Shown: piece by piece, positions 6,698 through 12,898 of the stretch
Numbering within the stretch: position 1 is the first letter of the stretch
How the letters are laid out: each line of letters starts with the position of its first letter
Assembly (NCBI GenBank): GCA_051648485.1
Contig: JBOFFH010000059.1
Location: 1 to 14,189 of the forward strand
Length of the DNA: 14,189 bases
Reading direction: 5' to 3'
DNA from: JAGNZR01 sp051648485
GTDB lineage: Bacteria; Fusobacteriota; Fusobacteriia; Fusobacteriales; Fusobacteriaceae
Translations under genes and position numbers: made by a program
Notes under the pieces: model-generated
Seen by the model: only the letters and a program-made list of their open reading frames with translations
Database searches by the model: none
What the model was told of the DNA's origin: nothing

Positions 6698-6751
6698 TAT
6701 AACTCTCATATAACTTTTAGGCTCGTGGGCTAAATTCTAGGAGGTTTCAAA

Positions 6752-8071
6752 ATGAATAAAAATATTTCCCCTTATGATTTAGACGGTGTACCAAGTTTAA
6801 AAATAGCTCTTCCTTTAGGGCTTCAGCACATCTTAGCAATGTTTGTCAGTAACATTACACCTATTATGATAGTAGCTGGTATTTTAGGCATTCCAAACGA
6901 TCAAAAAACAATGCTTCTCCAAGCTACAATGCTAGTAGCTGGACTTAACACTCTACTCCAAGCTTACTCTTTAGGTCCTATTGGTGCTAGACTTCCAATT
7001 GTTGTTGGAACTAACTTCGCCTTTGTTCCTGTGGCTATCTCTATTGGTCAAAAATATGGCTTTGAAGCAGTTTTAGGTGGTGCTTTAATTGGAGGACTTT
7101 TCGAAGTTTTTTTAGGTTTTTATATTAAAAAAATTAGAAAATATTTTCCACCTATTGTTACTGGTGTTGTTGTTCTTTCTATGGGATTATCACTTTTACC
7201 TGTAGGAGTTAAAAGTTTTGCTGGTGGAGTAGGTGCTCCTGATTTTGGTTCTTTAGATAATTTATTTTTAGGAACTGTTGTACTTGTTTCTGTAATTTTC
7301 TTTAAACAATTTACTAAAGGTATTTTAAGTACCGGTTCTATATTTATTGGAACTATTGTTGGATTTATTGTTGCTTTAATTATGGGGAAAGTAAATTTAG
7401 CTCCAATGAGTGAAGCAGCTTTCCTAACTATTCCTAAGCCTTTTATGTACGGGTTTTTGTTTCATTGGGATGCTGTTCTTGCTATGATGCTTATGTACGT
7501 TGTTTCAGCTGTGGAAACAGTAGGAGACATGTCTGGAGTCACAATGGGTGGTGCTAACAGAGAAACTACTGACAGAGAGCTTTCAGGTGGAATTATGGCT
7601 GATGGATTTGGTAGTATGCTTGCTGCAAGTTTTTCTATTTTACCAACTACATCTTTTAGTCAGAATACAGGTATCATTGCAATGACTGGAATTATGAGCA
7701 GATTCGTTGTAGGAGTTGGAGCTATATTCTTAGTCATTGGAGCTTTTATACCAAAGATTGGAGCTATCTTCACAATTATTCCTACAAGCGTTATTGGTGG
7801 AAGTTTAATTATGATTTTTGCAATGATAGCTACTAGTGGAATCAATCTGATCACTAAAGAGGCTTTAGTTGGTAAAAATGCCCTTATCTTGGCTGTATCT
7901 TTAGGGCTTGGATATGGACTTGGAAGTGTTCCAGATGCTCTTGTACATTTTCCAGATTCTATAAAACTTATTTTCGGTGGATATGGAATCGTAGTTTCAG
8001 GTACAATAGCAGTAATCTTAAATCTTATTCTTCCTGAGAAAAGTCTTGAGGTTGCACCAACTTCAGTTTAA
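6752..8071 (+). CDS. NCS2-family purine (xanthine/guanine-type) permease
   Basis: A 439-residue membrane symporter of the nucleobase:cation symporter-2 family, importing a purine base with a cation. Signatures are LPLGLQHILAMF (20-31), GTNFAFVPV (86-94), the helix-8 acidic motif SAVETVGD (252-259, with the substrate-site glutamate E255), an aspartate in GIMADGFG (D284), and the NCS2 signature SQNTGIIAMTG (303-313). The QNxG and ETxGD pattern and the purine riboswitch upstream favour xanthine, hypoxanthine/guanine or urate over uracil; the exact base is inference. SD TAGGAGG lies at 6738-6744, eight bases before the ATG. It is a single-gene transcript, bounded by its own promoter and by the terminator at 8080-8110. 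Expression should fall when intracellular purine is high. Confidence 0.92.
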   Translation: MNKNISPYDLDGVPSLKIALPLGLQHILAMFVSNITPIMIVAGILGIPNDQKTMLLQATMLVAGLNTLLQAYSLGPIGARLPIVVGTNFAFVPVAISIGQKYGFEAVLGGALIGGLFEVFLGFYIKKIRKYFPPIVTGVVVLSMGLSLLPVGVKSFAGGVGAPDFGSLDNLFLGTVVLVSVIFFKQFTKGILSTGSIFIGTIVGFIVALIMGKVNLAPMSEAAFLTIPKPFMYGFLFHWDAVLAMMLMYVVSAVETVGDMSGVTMGGANRETTDRELSGGIMADGFGSMLAASFSILPTTSFSQNTGIIAMTGIMSRFVVGVGAIFLVIGAFIPKIGAIFTIIPTSVIGGSLIMIFAMIATSGINLITKEALVGKNALILAVSLGLGYGLGSVPDALVHFPDSIKLIFGGYGIVVSGTIAVILNLILPEKSLEVAPTSV

Positions 8072-8079
8072 AAAATGGA

Positions 8080-8118
8080 AAATGGAAAACCATTAATCGG
8101 TTTTCCATTTTTTTATTC
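8080..8118. terminator. Bidirectional terminator between permease and potassium channel
   Basis: AAATGGAAAACC (8080-8091) and GGTTTTCCATTT (8099-8110) form a perfect 12-bp stem with a 7-base loop. T runs follow on the plus strand, and an interrupted T run (TTCCATTTTTT) follows on the minus strand. The loop and right arm include the last codons and the stop of the minus-strand channel gene (8093), so one hairpin serves both convergent genes. Confidence 0.9.
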
Positions 8119-8998
8119 CACTTATTTTTTTTACTGAGCGAAAAGTTTTTTTCATAGTTTTTTCTACCATTTCATCCAACCCTTCATTTACATTATTTTG
8201 TTTTTCTTCCTCAGTGTTAGCTGTTGAGAAATTCAAAATTCCTGAACTCAAAGTTATTCCTAAGGTGAAATTCAGTAGTGCTATTCCCAAAACAACTTCT
8301 ATCATTACTGCTAATTGAGCCAAAAACGTTAACGGGTAAATGTCTCCATACCCTACAGAGGTTATAGTTATAAAACTAAAATATATATGTTTAAAATAAA
8401 AATACAAGCCTCTCTTTTCATAATCTATTCCTGAAAGAACTGGTACATCCGACATAAATCCAATTATTAAATAAACAAAGCCAAAACTTAAGGCTATTGT
8501 CACATATATTGAAAAAGTTATAATTATATCCTTTGTTCTAACTTTTCTTTTTTTCTTAATCACATCTGTAAAAGAGTATCTAAAAAGCACTATGTGGCAA
8601 AGTATTAAAAATATTATATTTATAATAGCCACTATTTTTAATACAAAAGTATTTTCAGGAAGAAAAATCAAATCTTTAAACACGTGATTCAACACTGGTA
8701 AAAATATAATATAGTAAAATATTAGTATTATAGCTTTTGCTGGTCCATCTTTTATTAAAAGGTTTTTTTTTGTTACCAATATTATCGGTAATATATTAAA
8801 AAATATTCCTGGTGCATAGTATAAATTTCTCAAATCAATTTTATGATTTTTTGAAACTATAATTCTAAATATATCAGTGCTCAAAGGAATCAAAATTGAA
8901 ATAATCAAAGTTATTAAGCATATTTCTAATATATATTTTATCGGTTTAGCATTATTTATTTTTTCTCCAACTTTTAAAAAAATTTTTTTCATTTCCAC
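8093..8998 (-). CDS. Potassium channel-like protein with a GYGD selectivity filter
   Basis: A roughly 300-residue inner-membrane protein. The C-terminal third is an ion-channel (two-helix pore) module: an outer helix at about 158-182, a pore helix, the selectivity filter TITSVGYGD (211-219), and an inner helix AQLAVMIEVVLGIALLNFTLG (227-247). Four further hydrophobic segments precede it, near 22-43, 60-76, 88-106 and 118-140. They lack the regularly spaced arginines of a voltage sensor. The cytoplasmic tail (about 250-301) is short, acidic then lysine-rich, and too short for an RCK gating domain. The start should be moved: the GTG at 8998 overlaps the SD GGAGTGG, and the ATG at 8992 has ideal spacing, giving 299 residues. 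The gene is a single transcription unit converging on the permease. Ion selectivity for K+ is inferred from the filter. Confidence 0.85.
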   Translation of the reverse strand: MEMKKIFLKVGEKINNAKPIKYILEICLITLIISILIPLSTDIFRIIVSKNHKIDLRNLYYAPGIFFNILPIILVTKKNLLIKDGPAKAIILIFYYIIFLPVLNHVFKDLIFLPENTFVLKIVAIINIIFLILCHIVLFRYSFTDVIKKKRKVRTKDIIITFSIYVTIALSFGFVYLIIGFMSDVPVLSGIDYEKRGLYFYFKHIYFSFITITSVGYGDIYPLTFLAQLAVMIEVVLGIALLNFTLGITLSSGILNFSTANTEEEKQNNVNEGLDEMVEKTMKKTFRSVKKISGIKKWKTD

Positions 8999-9015
8999 TC
9001 CATTTTTTAAAATTT

Positions 9016-9048
9016 AAAGAAGCACTCTAAATTTTAGAGTGCTTCTTT
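9016..9048 (-). terminator. Intrinsic terminator of the PTS gene
   Basis: AAAGAAGCACTCTAAA (9016-9031) and TTTAGAGTGCTTCTTT (9033-9048) are perfect complements forming a stem of about 14 bp. On the minus strand a TTT-AAATTTT tract follows. It lies just beyond the PTS stop codon (9061), and upstream of the channel gene's SD. Confidence 0.9.
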
Positions 9049-9060
9049 CATTATAACTTT

Positions 9061-10542
9061 TTATAAACTTTTTAAGTCATTAGCTATAAACTGAGCTTTT
9101 GCTCCGAATATTGCTTGAACTCCATTCTTTCCTACTTTTAGTACTCCAGAAGCTCCTAATCTCTTTAACTCTGCATCATTTACTAATGCTGTATCTTTAA
9201 CTTCTAATCTTAATCTTGTGATACAAGCATCTATTGAAACTAAGTTATCTTTTCCTCCTAAAGCTGCTTGAACTAATGTTGCTAATTCTTGATTTCCTAA
9301 AACAACTTTTTCTTCATTATCACTTTCATTATCATCTTCACGACCTGGAGTCATTAAGTTGAATTTTCTGATAGCAAATCTGAAACCGAAGTAATAAACT
9401 ACTGCAAGAACTGCTCCAACTACTAATACCATTAAGTAATTAGTTTGGAATCCATCTGTACCTGGTAAAATACCAAATACTGTATAGTCAATAACTCCTC
9501 CTGAGAAAGTCATACCGATTCTAACACTGAACATGTTCATAAGCATGAATGAAAGTCCTGCGAATAAACAGTGAACTGCATAAAGAATTGGTGCAACAAA
9601 TATAAATGAGAACTCAAGCGGTTCTGTTATTCCTGTTAAGAAAGATGTTAATGCTGCAGAGAATAAAAGTCCTCCTGCTATTTTCTTTTTAGAATCTTTA
9701 GCTTCATGATACATAGCTAAAGCTGCTGCTGGAAGTCCAAACATCATGAACGGGAACTTTCCTGTCATGAATTTTCCTGCACCTTGGTAAGTTTCGCTTG
9801 AGAAAGATTTAACTCCGTCTTGTAGCATTGCAAACCATATAGCTTGATCTCCATTTATTATTTGACCAGCTGCATTTTTATATTCTCCAAACTGATACCA
9901 GAATGGTGAGTAAAATATGTGGTGTAATCCAAATGGAATAAGCGCTCTTTCAATAACTCCGAATATAAATGTCGAAACATTTGTATTTCCTTCGTTAGCT
10001 AATGTAGAAAGTGATGCTAGTCCTGTTTGAATCGGAGACCATATTGTAGGTAAAATTAATCCAAATAAGAAAGCTAATATAGCTGTCATTATAGGTACTA
10101 ACCTTTTTCCTGCAAAGAATCCTAAAAATGCTGGTAATTCTGTTTTATAAAATTTATTATAACAAATTGCTGCTATAATACCTGCCATTAATCCTCCGAA
10201 TACTCCTGTTTGAAGAGTTGGTATTCCAAGAACCATAGCGTATTTTCCACCGGCCATAGCCATTTCAGGAGTAATTTCTGCCATACCACCAACTGTAACG
10301 TTCATTACTAAAATTGCTACAACTGCTGCCAGTGCTGCGACTCCATCTCCACCTACTAATCCAATTGCTGCTCCTACTGCAAATAACAATGGTAAATTAG
10401 CAAATATAATTCCTCCGGCACTTTCCATCATTGGAATTCCTAACTTATTTCCAAAAGCCAATAATAATCCAGCTGCTGGAAGAATTGCAATAGGTGTCAT
10501 AAGTGCTTTACCTATTTTTTGAACTTGTGCAAATAATTTCAT
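9061..10542 (-). CDS. ptsG: Glucose-type PTS permease, EIICB component
   Basis: A 493-residue sugar transporter that takes up and phosphorylates a hexose, most likely glucose, using phosphate from an EIIA-Glc partner. The EIIC membrane domain (about 1-400) carries FGLHHIFYSPF (204-214), YKNAAGQIINGD (221-232) and the FLTGITEPLEFSF signature (301-313). The linker NLMTPGRED (395-403) matches the PtsG linker. The EIIB domain has the phosphorylatable cysteine in DACITRLRLEV (C440) and the VQAIFG motif near the end. There is no EIIA domain, so a separate Crr-type protein must supply phosphate. N-acetylglucosamine or other glucosides cannot be excluded, as those IICB proteins are close relatives. 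SD GGGGG lies six bases before the ATG. It has its own strong promoter with a palindrome at the start site, and a strong terminator. Confidence 0.9.
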   Translation of the reverse strand: MKLFAQVQKIGKALMTPIAILPAAGLLLAFGNKLGIPMMESAGGIIFANLPLLFAVGAAIGLVGGDGVAALAAVVAILVMNVTVGGMAEITPEMAMAGGKYAMVLGIPTLQTGVFGGLMAGIIAAICYNKFYKTELPAFLGFFAGKRLVPIMTAILAFLFGLILPTIWSPIQTGLASLSTLANEGNTNVSTFIFGVIERALIPFGLHHIFYSPFWYQFGEYKNAAGQIINGDQAIWFAMLQDGVKSFSSETYQGAGKFMTGKFPFMMFGLPAAALAMYHEAKDSKKKIAGGLLFSAALTSFLTGITEPLEFSFIFVAPILYAVHCLFAGLSFMLMNMFSVRIGMTFSGGVIDYTVFGILPGTDGFQTNYLMVLVVGAVLAVVYYFGFRFAIRKFNLMTPGREDDNESDNEEKVVLGNQELATLVQAALGGKDNLVSIDACITRLRLEVKDTALVNDAELKRLGASGVLKVGKNGVQAIFGAKAQFIANDLKSL

Positions 10543-10565
10543 TTTTTCCCCCTTTTTTTTTGGTT

Positions 10566-10581
10566 GTTGTATATTTACAAC
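10566..10581 (-). promoter_or_regulatory. Palindromic operator-like site at the ptsG start point
   Basis: GTTGTATATTTACAAC is a perfect 6-4-6 inverted repeat. It begins four bases downstream of the -10 box and covers the expected transcription start, the usual position for a repressor site. The TTGTA...TACAA half-sites resemble operators of GntR-family sugar regulators such as TreR or AraR. No candidate regulator gene is adjacent. Confidence 0.6.
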
Positions 10582-10584
10582 ACT

Positions 10585-10613
10585 AGTATAACCAATAGGG
10601 TACTCTTTGTCAA
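10585..10613 (-). promoter_or_regulatory. Promoter of the glucose PTS gene
   Basis: On the minus strand, TTGACA (10613-10608) is followed by a 17-base spacer and TATACT (10590-10585), close to the sigma-70 consensus. The leader would be about 36 bases, too short for a GlcT/LicT-type antitermination hairpin, which points to control by the operator instead. The -35 lies only 7 bases from the encapsulin stop codon. Confidence 0.85.
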
Positions 10614-10620
10614 CTTTTTT

Positions 10621-11403
10621 TTAATTAAACATTATTATCAAATTTTTATCCAATGGACGGAAAGTAAAACTAGAAGTAATAAAAAGTTTTACCTCTTTTT
10701 CGTCAGAAACTTGATAACCTATAGAATAATCCATTCCAATTGTCATTTCCATATTTTCATCATCATAAGGAAGTAAAAAAGCTTCTTTTATATTGCTACT
10801 TACAAAAATTGAAATTCCTAAAATTTTCTCAAGTTTTTTAACTAATGATGAATCTTTACTTGCTTGATTCAGATATATCCATTTTTCTTCACTTACAACT
10901 AATGCATAAGGATGATCTGCACAAGAATCTTTCAATTTATAAGCTGCTGCTATTACGCTTCTTAAAGTTTCTTCTTCTGTTTTTCCAAAATCATGAGTTG
11001 GTTGTGTAGAAGAGTTTAAACCTTCTATACAAGCTGCTTCTAATCCATAAAATATAGCTGAATCCTCAAATAACGCAGCTTTTTTTACTGCTGTATCTAA
11101 TTCATCAAAGCTTACATCTTTAGCTCCACGTTCTATATTGTCTAATTCCCATCTATTCATAGTGAAATTTATTCTTGTTTCAACTAAAGGCTGAGTTTTA
11201 TAAACTCCATAGTATAGCCCCTCTTTTTCTTTAAGTCCTATTCTTCCTAACGAAATACTTTCAAAGTCTCTTCCCTTAGGTCCAACTACATTTACAACTT
11301 TTCTAGCTGTTAAATGATTTGTTAATACTAACTTTGCTCTTTTATCAATCTCTTCCCATGCTACATTTGTAATTGGTGCTAATTCTCTTTTTAAAAATTC
11401 CAT
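10621..11403 (-). CDS. Family 1 encapsulin shell protein
   Basis: A 260-residue HK97-fold protein (Linocin_M18/encapsulin family) that self-assembles into an icosahedral nanocompartment in the cytoplasm. It aligns by eye along its length with the Thermotoga maritima encapsulin. Matching points are the start MEFLKRELAPIT, WEEIDKRA (16-23), ARKVVNVVGPKG (33-44), RWELDNIERG (84-93), FEDSAIFYG (112-120), and the C-terminal LSIGYE-like IGYQVSDEKEVKLFITSSFTF segment. The N-terminal helix that binds cargo-loading peptides is intact. The similar length implies the small T=1, 60-subunit shell, by family analogy. SD AGGAGG is well placed. It begins 15 bases after the ferritin-like cargo gene. No terminator is visible after its stop, so its mRNA may read into the PTS gene. 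Confidence 0.95.
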   Translation of the reverse strand: MEFLKRELAPITNVAWEEIDKRAKLVLTNHLTARKVVNVVGPKGRDFESISLGRIGLKEKEGLYYGVYKTQPLVETRINFTMNRWELDNIERGAKDVSFDELDTAVKKAALFEDSAIFYGLEAACIEGLNSSTQPTHDFGKTEEETLRSVIAAAYKLKDSCADHPYALVVSEEKWIYLNQASKDSSLVKKLEKILGISIFVSSNIKEAFLLPYDDENMEMTIGMDYSIGYQVSDEKEVKLFITSSFTFRPLDKNLIIMFN

Positions 11404-11418
11404 AATACTCCTCCTATT

Positions 11419-11781
11419 CTATTTTTTTAAATTCCCTATTCCTAACCCAAGATCTCTATTAAATTCTTTAGAGGTTTCTGAGCTCCCTGATTTTCCTGTA
11501 GCGGTTGCTTCTACTCCTGTTATATCTCCAGTTGTAAATAGATAATCTCCAAACTCTTTATCAAAGTTAGAAATATTTCTACGAAGCCATTCTGTTAACA
11601 TTGCAGCATGCTCTATTTCCTCATTTCTATGGTGAATTAAAAGTTTTCTCAATTGAGGATCGTCTGCCTGTTCTGCTCTCATATTATAATAATTTACTGC
11701 TTCTAATTCCTCTCTTAAACTAGTTACTGCCTTGTCAATATCCTTAGCCAATGGTGATAACTTCTCTACATTTATAGTCAT
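11419..11781 (-). CDS. Encapsulated ferritin-like protein (EncFtn) with cargo-loading tail
   Basis: A 120-residue iron-oxidising cargo of the encapsulin. The half-ferritin fold is two helices and works as an annular decamer, with ferroxidase centres at subunit interfaces. The motif EELEAVNYY (24-32) and the motif HRNEEIEHAAMLTEWLRRN (51-69) match Rhodospirillum rubrum EncFtn. They place the ferroxidase ligands at E25, E55 and H58, with the same spacing as E32, E62 and H65 there. A third conserved segment is YLFTTGDITGVEA (80-92). A flexible Gly/Ser/Thr linker (about 93-105) leads to DLGLGIGNLKK (110-120), a textbook encapsulin targeting peptide. SD AGGAGG precedes the ATG. It lies between the TudS-like gene (30 bases upstream) and the shell gene (15 bases downstream). 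The product would convert Fe(II) to stored Fe(III) inside the shell. Confidence 0.95.
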   Translation of the reverse strand: MTINVEKLSPLAKDIDKAVTSLREELEAVNYYNMRAEQADDPQLRKLLIHHRNEEIEHAAMLTEWLRRNISNFDKEFGDYLFTTGDITGVEATATGKSGSSETSKEFNRDLGLGIGNLKK

Positions 11782-11811
11782 AATTGCCTCCTATTTTTTT
11801 ATTAATATTAT

Positions 11812-12729
11812 TTATCTATCTCCCAAATACAAAATTGGTGATGACCCAAAAAAGAGTCCCTTTTTCTTAGCTTCTATTTCAACATGAGTCAATTCTCCTG
11901 AAAGATGTGTGTGACTTCTAAGAGCATCTGGTGGTAAAACATCTGGAACTTCAATGTTGTCATAATCTTTCATATGGCAATAGTTTTTCCAAAGTCCAAT
12001 TTTCAATTTCTCAACATCAGTTGGTTTTCTTAAAAGAGATAATAGTTCAGATCTCATAATATTTAATTCTTCAGAATTTTCAACTGATATTTTTGCTAGT
12101 TTTCCTGCAAACTTTGTGCTAAATTCTGAATCTAACTCACTACATAACAATCTTACTATATGCCATATTTTTTTTAAATCTTCTAATTTCTCAAGTTTAT
12201 GTTCTTTTACCCAAACAAAAGTTGTAAGTCTTCTTCTCCAATCCCACCATTTGATAGGACTAAAAAGGTCTTGAGCCGGAATTAGAAAATACATATTTTC
12301 TAATAACAATGCTCCAAAAACTCCTGGTGGATTCCCTAATTTTTTATTTTTTAAAGATGTTCTGTAAACACCACAACTAGGACTTCCTTCCATAAAAATA
12401 AAAGCATCTATTTTAGCTCTTTCTAAAGCTCCTTGACAAGCTAAAGAACCAGCTTTTATCATTTCACTCATGTTTTCCCCAAGACGATTTTTTATACTGG
12501 CTTTACCTTCCCAAAAATCATGTCCATTTCCTCCTGAAAGTCTTATTGAACTTCTAGGTACTCCCAGTCCACTCATAACTTCCGGACAAACAGGTTCCCA
12601 TAAAAAAGAAGCTCTTTCTCTTCCAAGCTCCCCCAGCATATCCCAACCTTTAGCATTGTAACGAACTTTAGCTCCATACATACAAGCTGAGATACCCAAA
12701 TGTAGCTTTCTTTTTAAAATGTTTTCCAT
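11812..12729 (-). CDS. TudS/DUF523-type Fe-S protein with an unrecognised C-terminal domain
   Basis: The N-terminal half (about 1-155) is a DUF523 domain, the family that includes the [4Fe-4S] 2-thiouracil desulfurase TudS. It shows GISACMYGAKVRYNAKG (12-28), EPVCPEVMSGLGVPR (45-59), an SGGNG-containing loop (65-69) and MEGSPSCGVYR (113-123). The three cysteines expected to hold the cluster are C16, C48 and C119. Stand-alone TudS-like proteins are about 150 residues; this one is 305. The remaining 150 residues (WWDWRRR, a helical leucine-rich region, then HTHLSGELTHVEIEAKKKG and a GLFFGSSPILYLGD end) do not look like the DUF1722 domain of YbgA-type fusions, and I do not recognise them. The SD is GAGGGAG. 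Only 30 bases separate it from EncFtn, with no terminator, so the three genes are probably one operon. Thiolated-base desulfuration is known for the family; any link to the encapsulin is inference. Confidence 0.8.
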   Translation of the reverse strand: MENILKRKLHLGISACMYGAKVRYNAKGWDMLGELGRERASFLWEPVCPEVMSGLGVPRSSIRLSGGNGHDFWEGKASIKNRLGENMSEMIKAGSLACQGALERAKIDAFIFMEGSPSCGVYRTSLKNKKLGNPPGVFGALLLENMYFLIPAQDLFSPIKWWDWRRRLTTFVWVKEHKLEKLEDLKKIWHIVRLLCSELDSEFSTKFAGKLAKISVENSEELNIMRSELLSLLRKPTDVEKLKIGLWKNYCHMKDYDNIEVPDVLPPDALRSHTHLSGELTHVEIEAKKKGLFFGSSPILYLGDR

Positions 12730-12808
12730 ATTATCAGCTCCCTCTTTTTTAAAACCATTCTGAATAAATATACTTTAAAAAAAATTAAATTCCTTTTTTA
12801 TTTTTTTT

Positions 12809-12837
12809 TTGACAAAACATTTTTTTTTAGATAAAGT
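12809..12837 (+). promoter_or_regulatory. Promoter of the S4-domain gene, with an overlapping short palindrome
   Basis: TTGACA (12809-12814), a 17-base spacer and TAAAGT (12832-12837) form a reasonable sigma-70 promoter about 60 bases upstream of the ATG. AGATA AAG TATCT (12829-12841) is a 5-3-5 inverted repeat straddling the -10 box and might be an operator. The facing TudS-encapsulin operon shares this 169-base gap, but I find no strong promoter for it there. Confidence 0.6.
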
Positions 12838-12898
12838 ATCTATAAAGATTAGTTTAGTTTTAATATTTTAAAAAAATAAATTTTAATGGAGTTTTTTT

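Noticed and set aside
7660..7854. Minus-strand frame of 64 codons within the purine permease
   Set aside because: It is antisense to a well-supported membrane protein; its hydrophobicity mirrors the sense gene, and no SD is seen.
10564..10776. Plus-strand frame of 70 codons across the ptsG promoter and encapsulin 3' end
   Set aside because: It is antisense to the encapsulin and covers promoter elements; no SD or family resemblance.
12470..12661. Plus-strand frame of 63 codons within the TudS-like gene
   Set aside because: It is antisense to conserved cysteine motifs; the serine/proline-rich translation is typical of a shadow frame.
12730..12898. Fur-type iron operator or promoter for the TudS-encapsulin operon
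   Set aside because: I looked for GATAAT-type repeats and a paired -35/-10 on the minus strand and found only weak A/T-rich matches that would occur by chance at this composition.
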